Below are positions 1-6,685 of a stretch of DNA of 39,303 nt, piece by piece (within the stretch, counting starts at the first letter, position 1; each line of letters opens with the position of its first letter). Source of the DNA: a virus; IMG/VR virus record IMGVR_UViG_3300006916_000120, positions 1 through 39,303 of that record. The stretch is one strand, 5' to 3'. The notes beneath the pieces were generated by a model. That model was given only the letters and a program-made list of their open reading frames with translations. It did not search any database and had not been told where the DNA came from. The translations under genes and the position numbers were made by a program.

Positions 1-47
1 AGACTATATAGTACTCACACTTATATACGCATATTTTATGTCTAATT

Positions 48-77
48 AAAAAAAAGAGAGACTATTTGTCTCCCTTT
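48..77 (-). terminator. Intrinsic terminator of the minus-strand small gene
   Basis: Read on the minus strand, a 10-bp stem with one mismatch (plus-strand arms 53-62 and 68-77, loop 63-67) is followed by eight Ts (plus-strand As 48-55). This is a textbook Rho-independent terminator. It overlaps the stop codon of the 44-residue ORF at 62-196, which supports that ORF as an expressed gene and marks the end of a leftward transcript. Confidence 0.75.
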
Positions 78-196
78 ATTAGTTTATCTGCATAGTTTTT
101 ATAAATATAGTACCCGATACCGAATGCTAATAGTGCACCTAAGCACTTAGCAAACATACCAATGAACAATAAGATTAGCCATAGTAAGTAGTCCAT
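62..196 (-). CDS. Small membrane peptide, 44 aa, possible holin-like protein
   Basis: The ORF starts at ATG 194-196 (minus strand) and ends at TAG 62-64. It begins MDYLLWLILLFIGM and continues with an Ala/Gly/Leu-rich stretch (about residues 3-32), then a short tail rich in Lys and Asp (residues 33-44). That is one long or two short transmembrane segments with a charged C terminus. It is the only gene on this strand, and a strong terminator overlaps its stop, so it belongs to a leftward transcript divergent from the structural genes. Small single-helix proteins with charged tails are often holins or other lysis accessories, and a putative muramidase gene lies 1.6 kb away, but no family is recognised. 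Existence as a gene is likely; function is a guess. Confidence 0.6.
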   Translation of the reverse strand: MDYLLWLILLFIGMFAKCLGALLAFGIGYYIYKNYADKLIKGDK

Positions 197-256
197 AATA
201 AATAGTTTAAGTTAAATAAATTGATTAGCAATAAATAAGTTGTAAAACAATCGTGA

Positions 257-293
257 TTCCAAAAACAAGGGGACGGTGTCAAAAGTTTTGGAA
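257..293. repeat. Nested inverted repeat in the divergent intergenic region
   Basis: TTCCAAAA (257-264) is mirrored by TTTTGGAA (286-293) across a 21-nt spacer, and the right arm is itself inside the palindrome CAAAAGTTTTG (280-290). It lies between the leftward small gene and the rightward gene at 392. This is where an operator for divergent promoters would sit. No protein is known to bind it; it may be chance in AT-rich DNA. Confidence 0.3.
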
Positions 294-353
294 AGGGTAC
301 GGGGTTTTAAGCATATAGTATCCCTCTCTCACAAAAAAATAAAAAAAAATTTA

Positions 354-361
354 TATCTTTG
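354..361 (+). promoter_or_regulatory. Bacteroidota-type promoter -7 element (TATCTTTG)
   Basis: TATCTTTG matches the TANNTTTG -7 consensus of the primary sigma factor of Bacteroidota. It would start transcription near 367, about 25 nt before the ATG at 392, and so drive the rightward operon. No TTTG -33 element is visible at the usual 19-21 nt spacing; an A-tract (about 332-350) fills that place. Confidence 0.5.
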
Positions 362-391
362 TAGATAATTATAAATTAAACTTTTAGTATT

Positions 392-1837
392 ATGCCACAC
401 GTACCAGGACACGGAGAAAATTATTCACCAGGCGGACCAGACGTTATGATGGCTGATCCATATCTTCAGGATGGGCCTTTAGGAATGGCTGAACTAGCCC
501 CATCATTAAATGTTACCGCAAGTGGCTTACCTATAAATAGAAGTAATCCTTATGGTATAGACACAGGTCTTGCTAATTTTGATAATGTAGATCTATCTGC
601 ATTGGGTGGGTCTGGTAATTTAAGAGATTTGTTTGGTAGACTTAATATGATAAGTTTAAGAAATCAAGCAGGAGCTGGATCAGGAGGAGGTACTACATTA
701 ACAGAAGGTAATATGGATGCCAATCCATTAATTGCTTTAAATGAGTATATGGGAAAAAATGTTACTAGCTTTGATAAAGGGGGTGCATTACGCAGTATAT
801 ATGATCAAGGAGGGCAGTTAAGTCCAAAAGAAATGAAGAAGGTTCAAGGTCTTGGTAGAAACGGAGACACTCAACTTGCTCATATTAATCCACAAGAAGC
901 TGCAATGTTAAAGGCTATGGGTGGTAGCGGGACTATTAATCCTTATACAGGTCTTCCAGAATATTTTGGGTTCTTTAATTTTATTTCTGATGTGCTAGGT
1001 TCTGCTGGCGATGTTGTTGGAGATGTAATGGGAGGGGTGAGTGATGTTGTATCGCCAATAATAAACCCTGTATTTGATGCAGCAGGAGAAGTTTTAGATC
1101 CTGTAGCAGATATTGCTCACGAAGGAGTAAGCGCTGCTGGGGGTCTAGTAGAAAATGTAATAGAAACAGGATCAGATGTTTTGATAGACGGAGTAAAAAC
1201 TTTAGGATTTGATGTAGCTATGCCTCTTTTTGAAGGCATTGTTAATCCTATTAATGATATTTTATCAGGATTGGTAAGCGGTGGAGATACTGTAAATCCA
1301 TATCAACCTTCTGAACCAAAAAAGATTCAGAGAGAAGCTGTAGAGAAACAACCTGAAACTCAGATGTCTAATGTAAAACCAGCAAACACATCTGTTCTTT
1401 CTAAAATAAAAAAAGATTCAGATCCTGTTGGCCTAAGAGAAGGAGATTGGGTGGGAGAAAAAGACAATCCATTTGTAACTCCTAACGTAGAAGAACAATT
1501 AGACTATGCTGCAAAAGGAATGAAGATGCCTAAATATGATGAAGGGGGTCACTACACACAACAAGCAAATCAAGCTATAGCAATGAATCAATTAAGTGGT
1601 TTAGTTGCAAATGCTATGAATAAAAGAAATATGATGATGGCTAAAGGAGGATCGTTTAAACCACACATGATGTATAGTCCTAAAACAGGAGAAGGATTTA
1701 AAGCTGAGAAACTACAAGACCATCTTGATATGAAAGAAAAGGGGTATGACCACAGAAAGCGTAATCCAGAAAATTATCCTAAAGCTGCTTATGGTATGAA
1801 AATGAAGAAAAGATATACTAATGGCGGAAGGTTCTAA
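392..1837 (+). CDS. Putative virion protein with conserved GDTQLAHINP motif and Y-x-x-G-G peptides
   Basis: The product is 481 aa, with no assigned function. Residues 158-192 carry a block beginning GDTQLAHINPQEA and containing GGSGTINPYTGLPE; I recall close versions in uncharacterised proteins of aquatic phages. Residues about 193-300 are a Gly/Ala/Val/Asp-rich amphipathic stretch without Cys, compatible with a membrane-active or fibrous segment. Short YxxGG peptides occur at 137-141 (YDQGG), 382-386 (YDEGG) and 475-479 (YTNGG). The last two lie in GMKMxKxY contexts, one of them forming the C terminus. The gene follows a -7 element and its stop overlaps the next start (TAATG at 1835-1839), so it is coupled to the putative hydrolase gene. 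I infer a virion or internal head protein. Confidence 0.75.
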   Translation: MPHVPGHGENYSPGGPDVMMADPYLQDGPLGMAELAPSLNVTASGLPINRSNPYGIDTGLANFDNVDLSALGGSGNLRDLFGRLNMISLRNQAGAGSGGGTTLTEGNMDANPLIALNEYMGKNVTSFDKGGALRSIYDQGGQLSPKEMKKVQGLGRNGDTQLAHINPQEAAMLKAMGGSGTINPYTGLPEYFGFFNFISDVLGSAGDVVGDVMGGVSDVVSPIINPVFDAAGEVLDPVADIAHEGVSAAGGLVENVIETGSDVLIDGVKTLGFDVAMPLFEGIVNPINDILSGLVSGGDTVNPYQPSEPKKIQREAVEKQPETQMSNVKPANTSVLSKIKKDSDPVGLREGDWVGEKDNPFVTPNVEEQLDYAAKGMKMPKYDEGGHYTQQANQAIAMNQLSGLVANAMNKRNMMMAKGGSFKPHMMYSPKTGEGFKAEKLQDHLDMKEKGYDHRKRNPENYPKAAYGMKMKKRYTNGGRF

Positions 1838-3501
1838 TGAACGAAATAGATTTAAACGAATTTTTACAACTTATCATAAAAGATAAAGGAGGCACACCTA
1901 AGCAGTATAACCAACTTATGGATTATATTGCATATCACGAAACGGGTCATAAGCAAAGAATGGACCCTAAAGCCAAGCAAATTTCAGGTAGCGAAGAAGA
2001 GGGGTTTTATGATGGGCCTGGAAGAGGGCTGTTTATGTTTGAAGAAGGAGAAGAAAAGGGTGGTAATTTAGCAGTTAACAGAACGGTTAATTACTTAGAA
2101 AGAAATAATCAGTTTGTACCGCAATGGTTAAGAGGTATGTGGGAAGGAAAGAAAAGTGTTGATGTAAGTGGTCTTAATGCCGATCAACAAAAAATGTTAT
2201 TCTTAGGATATCATAGAGAACATCCAAGCTCTAACTTTAGCAAAGTGTGGTCTGGAGAACAATCAATATCAGATTTTTGGCTGCGTAATCATTGGGCTGG
2301 AACAGATAATCCGCAAGAAAAATTAGAGTTATTTAATAAAAACATGATGGCTAAAGACTCCACTGACGCTTTAAAAGCAAGAGAAGAAGAGTTAATGTAC
2401 AAGCAGAATATGGCTCCTTATTTATCAAACTCTAATAATATAAATAAATTGCCAAAAGAAAATGATATATTAAATAGTATATTTGGCGCAAAAGATTCAT
2501 CATTGATAAAAGAATATGATAATGGGGGTGTACGTACAGAGACAGAGCCTACAGCGTTTAATTATAATAAGATTAATGATTATAGTGGAAAAAACTTAAA
2601 AGACGATTGGTTATGGAATAATGTTACTAAGTATGGATTACAAGCAGCAAAATGGTTGGGTGAAACTGCAATTCCTAAAAACCCTCAAGAATTACTACTT
2701 ATGACTGGAGGTGGTGCTGCTATAGGTGGCATTGCAAAACATGCCCCTAAACTATTATCATCTTTAGTGTCACGAATAAATCCTAATCCTACATTTAGAC
2801 ACACACCAGATATAAATGTATTACCATTAAAAGAATTAAGTAAAAAAGAGATACCATTAGACTATAATAAAGTAATTAGTAATAGGGTAAACTATTTAAA
2901 GAGTGACGATTACCGAAAACTAAGAATGGCTAATACAGGTGAAAGTGCTGACGAGGTAAACACTTCAATTAAAAATTATTTAAATGAATTAGATGAAGCA
3001 ACTATAGATATTATGCCTCCAGAACAAATGTTTGGTGGAGCGCTGGGTTCATATATGCCTGGAAGGATTAAAGTTGGTGAGTTTCCAAATATAACTAAAA
3101 CTGCAAGAAACCTAGATCATGAAACGGGACATCTTTTAAGTCCATCATCCAAAGAAGGGGCTAAGGCTATATATAAAAATTATCCAAGAATTGAAGTAAG
3201 TAAAAAAAATCCAAACTTTTATAGATATATGATGGATCCTGGAGAACAACAAACAAGAATGGTTAGATATAAAGAGGCTTTGAAAAGCTTAGGATGGGAC
3301 GGATCACCAAAAGGATTAACAAATGAAATTATAGATAAATCCCTTAAAAGAAAAGGATTTATTCCAGAAGATATAATGCACTTATTAGAAAATGTGGAAG
3401 GAGCTAAAATAGGAAGTAAAAAGTGGTATGAAACAATTAAAAAGACATTACCTCATGCTTGGGGAATAGCACCTGTTACTGTAACACAATTAAAAGAATG
3501 A
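1837..3501 (+). CDS. Putative virion cell-wall hydrolase: muramidase-like N domain plus zincin-like C domain
   Basis: The product is 554 aa. Residues about 20-150 resemble a lysozyme/transglycosylase-type domain: YHETGH (33-38, E35 as possible catalytic acid), then GPGRGLFMFEEG and a run with NRTVNYLERN and FLGYHREHP. Residues about 283-300 are hydrophobic and Gly-rich. A second HETGH (428-432), preceded by KTARNLD and followed by YYMxDPxEQxxR-like sequence, looks like the HExxH zinc site of phage virion metallopeptidases, with the downstream Glu of the DPGEQQTR segment as candidate third ligand. YDNGG occurs at 227-231. The start overlaps the previous stop, and the end overlaps the next start. 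The likely role is local peptidoglycan and cross-link cutting during DNA entry or in lysis. Domain calls come from motifs only; the N-terminal HETGH could itself be a zinc site. Confidence 0.65.
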   Translation: MNEIDLNEFLQLIIKDKGGTPKQYNQLMDYIAYHETGHKQRMDPKAKQISGSEEEGFYDGPGRGLFMFEEGEEKGGNLAVNRTVNYLERNNQFVPQWLRGMWEGKKSVDVSGLNADQQKMLFLGYHREHPSSNFSKVWSGEQSISDFWLRNHWAGTDNPQEKLELFNKNMMAKDSTDALKAREEELMYKQNMAPYLSNSNNINKLPKENDILNSIFGAKDSSLIKEYDNGGVRTETEPTAFNYNKINDYSGKNLKDDWLWNNVTKYGLQAAKWLGETAIPKNPQELLLMTGGGAAIGGIAKHAPKLLSSLVSRINPNPTFRHTPDINVLPLKELSKKEIPLDYNKVISNRVNYLKSDDYRKLRMANTGESADEVNTSIKNYLNELDEATIDIMPPEQMFGGALGSYMPGRIKVGEFPNITKTARNLDHETGHLLSPSSKEGAKAIYKNYPRIEVSKKNPNFYRYMMDPGEQQTRMVRYKEALKSLGWDGSPKGLTNEIIDKSLKRKGFIPEDIMHLLENVEGAKIGSKKWYETIKKTLPHAWGIAPVTVTQLKE

Positions 3502-3770
3502 AAGAATTAGACGAAAACATAGGAAAGATATATCAAAAAAACGATTTTTATTATCTTGAAAAAATATTTAATACCTTAGGTGATCTTGTTAATGAAGAAG
3601 AGGAGATAAAGGTAAGAGCAAAAAGACACGGATTTAAAATTATAAAAGCACATTGGAGTTTAGAAGAAAACCCATATTATTATATTCAAACTATAATAAA
3701 TGATTATGATGTTGAAAATCTAGACCCATTAAGATACGTGTTTAAGTTAAAACTTAAATATATGAAGTAA
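3498..3770 (+). CDS. Small hypothetical protein, 90 aa
   Basis: I chose ATG 3498 because it overlaps the previous stop as ATGA (3498-3501), the coupling pattern used elsewhere in this operon. A start at 3459 is possible but would create a 43-nt overlap. The product begins MKELDENIGKIYQKNDF and is rich in Lys, Glu and aromatic residues; it is a small soluble protein of mixed alpha/beta character, with no membrane segment. The stop overlaps the next start (TAATG, 3768-3772). No family is recognised. Confidence 0.6.
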   Translation: MKELDENIGKIYQKNDFYYLEKIFNTLGDLVNEEEEIKVRAKRHGFKIIKAHWSLEENPYYYIQTIINDYDVENLDPLRYVFKLKLKYMK

Positions 3771-4300
3771 TGTACTTACTTAATTTAAACAGGAAGGGGG
3801 ACATATTTAAAGATGATGATGGTGTAACGGGAGTTCCAGAATTTCTTACACTCATTAAGAGAGAAAAATTCGGGCCTACGGCCCTCAAATGGGTTGCCTT
3901 AGTCTACGACTATGAAAGCCCATATAGGCATTATAGTGAGAGCGAAAGAATTAAGGCTGTATCTAAAGATTTGTATGACACGTATAACTGGCAAGGAGTT
4001 AAAGATGCTGCATTAAAAGCTGCAAGTGAAAAATATAACGAGCTACAATTTGACCCTTTAGACGAGCAACTTATAGCTTTTAACAATAAGATCAATCAGT
4101 TTACCGCTCTTATTGACGGAATGCATCTTGATGAAGAGAATGCAGAGATGTTACAAAAATTAATGATAGGGGTAGAAAAAATATTAAAAACAAGACAGTC
4201 ATTACTTGATGCGATAGACAGGAGAGGGGAAAGGCAAAAAATAGCTGGAGACAAGGGATTATCTTTCTTAGAAAGAAGAAAAGAAATTAAAGAAATGTAA
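3770..4300 (+). CDS. Conserved hypothetical protein, candidate small terminase subunit
   Basis: The product is 176 aa. The N-terminal half contains GVTGVPEFLTLIKREKFGP and a YDYESPYRHYSESERIKAV stretch; the C-terminal half (about 85-176) is predicted helical, ending LSFLERRKEIKEM. A helical C-terminal half, size under 200 aa and position shortly before the large terminase fit a small terminase or other packaging accessory protein, but no helix-turn-helix is convincingly visible. It is translationally coupled to the gene before it by TAATG. Confidence 0.6.
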   Translation: MYLLNLNRKGDIFKDDDGVTGVPEFLTLIKREKFGPTALKWVALVYDYESPYRHYSESERIKAVSKDLYDTYNWQGVKDAALKAASEKYNELQFDPLDEQLIAFNNKINQFTALIDGMHLDEENAEMLQKLMIGVEKILKTRQSLLDAIDRRGERQKIAGDKGLSFLERRKEIKEM

Positions 4301-4320
4301 TAACTAATAAATAATAAAAA

Positions 4321-4635
4321 ATGGCAAAAAAAGGTTTGTACGCGAATATACACGCCAAGAGAAAGCGTGGAGCAACAATGAGGAAAAAAGGAGACGCAGG
4401 TGCGCCTTCTGATAGTGATTTTAATAACGCTGCTAAAACAGCAAAAGCAAATTATGGTATGAAAATGAAAAAAAAATATAACAAAGGTGGTGAGTTTGGC
4501 ATGCTAAGTGTAAAAGCTGGATACGACAACAACCCAAAAGCAACTGCGGCTGACAGAATAGTTGGCGCTAAGAAAAAAGCAAATAAAGGCATGAAGGTGA
4601 AATATAGTCATGGTGGTAGAATGCAACACGACTAA
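4321..4635 (+). CDS. Small basic protein of the KKGLYANIHAKRKRG type
   Basis: The product is 104 aa and strongly basic. The N terminus (KKGLYANIHAKRKRG, residues 3-17) followed by MRKKGDAGAPSDSDFNNAAKTAK is a pattern I recall from many small uncharacterised phage proteins. Two copies of a GMKxKxYxxGG peptide follow: GMKMKKKYNKGG (46-57) and GMKVKYSHGG (90-99). The charge suggests nucleic-acid contact, or a packaged internal protein. The same peptide ends the gene at 392-1837. The start has an A-rich upstream (ATAATAAAAA) typical of Bacteroidota translation. Confidence 0.7.
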   Translation: MAKKGLYANIHAKRKRGATMRKKGDAGAPSDSDFNNAAKTAKANYGMKMKKKYNKGGEFGMLSVKAGYDNNPKATAADRIVGAKKKANKGMKVKYSHGGRMQHD

Positions 4636-4653
4636 TAGAGCGCAACATAGTTA

Positions 4654-4731
4654 ATGGCTGAAAAAAATAAATACGATTTACAGTATTTGTATAATTCTTA
4701 TAAAAGTATTATAAGGAGGTTGACATGCTAA
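4654..4731 (+). CDS. Tiny ORF, 25 aa, possible leader peptide
   Basis: ATG 4654 to TAA 4729-4731 encodes MAEKNKYDLQYLYNSYKSII and ends RRLTC. The ORF overlaps the next small ORF by 7 nt, and the strong AAGGAGGT ribosome site of that ORF lies inside its coding sequence. It may be a real micro-gene, a coupling leader, or chance. No family is recognised. Confidence 0.3.
   Translation: MAEKNKYDLQYLYNSYKSIIRRLTC
4713..4720 (+). promoter_or_regulatory. Perfect Shine-Dalgarno sequence AAGGAGGT
   Basis: AAGGAGGT lies 4 nt before ATG 4725. It is unusual here, because almost all other starts in the window have only A-rich upstream sequence, as expected for Bacteroidota. It decides the start of the 48-aa ORF at 4725. 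Confidence 0.5.
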
Positions 4732-4871
4732 AAGCTAATAAGTATAATGATTTAGCGCAAAAACTACATGGTGTAGACTTAAGAGATAGATATCACGCAA
4801 AACTATCAAAAAAAGAAGAAAACTCTGGCATGTTTGGAATAGGAAAAACTAAAAATTTAAAGTATGGGTAA
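4725..4871 (+). CDS. Small hypothetical protein, 48 aa, upstream of the terminase
   Basis: ATG 4725 to TAA 4869-4871 encodes a basic peptide beginning MLKANKYNDLAQKLHG and ending TKNLKYG. The start has a consensus Shine-Dalgarno at 4713-4720, and the end overlaps the terminase start (4864) by 8 nt, suggesting translational coupling to packaging. The composition is helical and charged. No family is recognised. The coding call rests on the ribosome site, the overlap and the absence of any other gene in this gap. Confidence 0.5.
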   Translation: MLKANKYNDLAQKLHGVDLRDRYHAKLSKKEENSGMFGIGKTKNLKYG

Positions 4872-6681
4872 AATTAAATTTGATCCCCAAAGATATCGTC
4901 CTGTTCCTAATACTGGCCATCCTGATCTAAACCCTGATTCTGTAGCCTATCAAGAGTATTGGGCTAAAGAAACGGATAGATGTTTAAATGGTTACAAGCC
5001 TAAGGGTATGAAAAAAATATCTGGTAAGTATTATTTTTATTTAAATTACTACAAGATATTAGGTAATGACGGGACCTCTGGCAATCGTAAAACATTAATA
5101 CATCCTTGGTATAGAAACATGGATCATGAGTATTTTGATACAATAGAGTTGTGCAAAGAAGAAGGTAAGGGCATGATTGTTATTAAAGCCAGAGATAAAG
5201 GCTTTTCGTATATGAACTCTGGAGCTGTAGCTCATGAGTATACATTTTATCCATTTAATGATGTGGGCGTGGCGGCAGGACTTCAAGTAACAGCAGATGC
5301 ATTCTTTGATAAAACAAGAAAAGGTCTTAATGGTATACATCCTAACTTTAAACACTCAGTGTTAAAAGACACAGATGGTATTATGCGTTCTGGATATAAG
5401 CAAAAAAATAAAGATGGTAAATGGGAAATAGGTGGTTATCAATCTAATATCATATGTAGAACAATGGATAATCCAGAAGTTTTTAAAGGAGAAAGGGTTT
5501 CTCTTATGATATTTGAAGAGGCTGGAGAGTTTAAAAAACTTAAGAATGCCTATATGTCATCTAAAGCTTGCTTTATGGATGGGGATATACAATTTGGAGT
5601 TCCTATTGTTGGTGGTACAGGTGGTGATATATCTAAAGCTTCTAAGGATTTTATGGATATGTATTATAGTCATGATGCTTACAATCTAATACCTGTATTT
5701 ATTCCTGCGTCAAAAGCTTATTATGGGTTCTTTGATATAGAGTCTGGAAAGGAAGATGAGAAAGGGGCAAGGGAAAAACTTATATCAGACAGAGAAGATA
5801 TACAACAATCTGGAGATAACGAAGCATATAATTTACATATACAAAACTATCCTTTAACTGTAGAAGAGGCTTTTCTTAATACGCACTCAGCAAGATTTGA
5901 TATTGCTTTATTAAACGCACAGAGGTCAAGAATATTGTCTAGTAAAGATCATAGAAGTCAAATACAAAGGGGTTACTTAGACTGGGAGTTAGGATCAGGA
6001 GATCCAACTGTAAAATGGAAGCCGCACCCAAACGGACCTTACAAAATATTGGTACATCCAGAGCCAGAATACAAAAATTTAGACATAGGAGGTATTGACT
6101 CTTACGACCAAGATCAGGCTGGAGCATCAGATTCTTTGGGTAGTGCGATTATTTATCGTAGATTTGCAAATACTAATATGTCAAGCGATTACGTGATTGC
6201 TGAGTACACAGACAGGCCTAAAAAGAAAGAGGATTTTTGGGATGGTTGTTTAAAACTTGCAGTTTATTATAACGCTAAAATGTTAGTAGAATATACTAAA
6301 ATAGGTATCTTGGATTATTTTAAGCGTATGAATGCATTAAAGTATCTAAAAGAAAAGCCAGAGTCTGCACATAACCCTGGCACAAAAACTAGAAATAGAT
6401 ATGGTGTGCATATGAACAAGCAGGTAAAGTCTCTTATGGAAGATTTAATAGATGATTACTTAAGAGAAAGTGCTCAGGATTTATGGTTTATAGATTTAAT
6501 AGATGAGCTTGCTAATTATGGATTGCAAAATACTGACCGAGCTATGGCCTTTGGTTTATGTTTAATTCATAATATAGATAATTATAGAATGCAGGCCAGT
6601 GAAAAAGAAGCAGAAGTAAAAGATATAGGATTTAAATATTATAAGATGGGATATAACGGGGTTCCTTCACAAATAAATTAA
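4864..6681 (+). CDS. Large terminase subunit (DNA packaging ATPase/nuclease)
   Basis: The product is 605 aa, the usual length for TerL. It powers DNA translocation into the prohead at the portal and cuts the concatemer. Visible motifs are a Walker A-like KARDKGFSY (108-116), Walker B LMIFEE (214-219), a GGTGGD coupling-type motif shortly after, and an RNase H-like nuclease start GIDSYDQD (D412 as first acid). The Walker A is atypical: the lysine sits before the glycine (DKGFS) instead of the usual GKS/T, a form I associate with TerL of crAss-like and related phages. The portal follows after 4 nt. The functional call is firm; the exact subgroup is inferred. Confidence 0.93.
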   Translation: MGKIKFDPQRYRPVPNTGHPDLNPDSVAYQEYWAKETDRCLNGYKPKGMKKISGKYYFYLNYYKILGNDGTSGNRKTLIHPWYRNMDHEYFDTIELCKEEGKGMIVIKARDKGFSYMNSGAVAHEYTFYPFNDVGVAAGLQVTADAFFDKTRKGLNGIHPNFKHSVLKDTDGIMRSGYKQKNKDGKWEIGGYQSNIICRTMDNPEVFKGERVSLMIFEEAGEFKKLKNAYMSSKACFMDGDIQFGVPIVGGTGGDISKASKDFMDMYYSHDAYNLIPVFIPASKAYYGFFDIESGKEDEKGAREKLISDREDIQQSGDNEAYNLHIQNYPLTVEEAFLNTHSARFDIALLNAQRSRILSSKDHRSQIQRGYLDWELGSGDPTVKWKPHPNGPYKILVHPEPEYKNLDIGGIDSYDQDQAGASDSLGSAIIYRRFANTNMSSDYVIAEYTDRPKKKEDFWDGCLKLAVYYNAKMLVEYTKIGILDYFKRMNALKYLKEKPESAHNPGTKTRNRYGVHMNKQVKSLMEDLIDDYLRESAQDLWFIDLIDELANYGLQNTDRAMAFGLCLIHNIDNYRMQASEKEAEVKDIGFKYYKMGYNGVPSQIN

Positions 6682-6685
6682 AATT

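Noticed and set aside
3459-3497. Upstream start for the gene ending at 3770
   Set aside because: It would overlap the hydrolase gene by 43 nt; ATG 3498 gives the ATGA coupling seen elsewhere.
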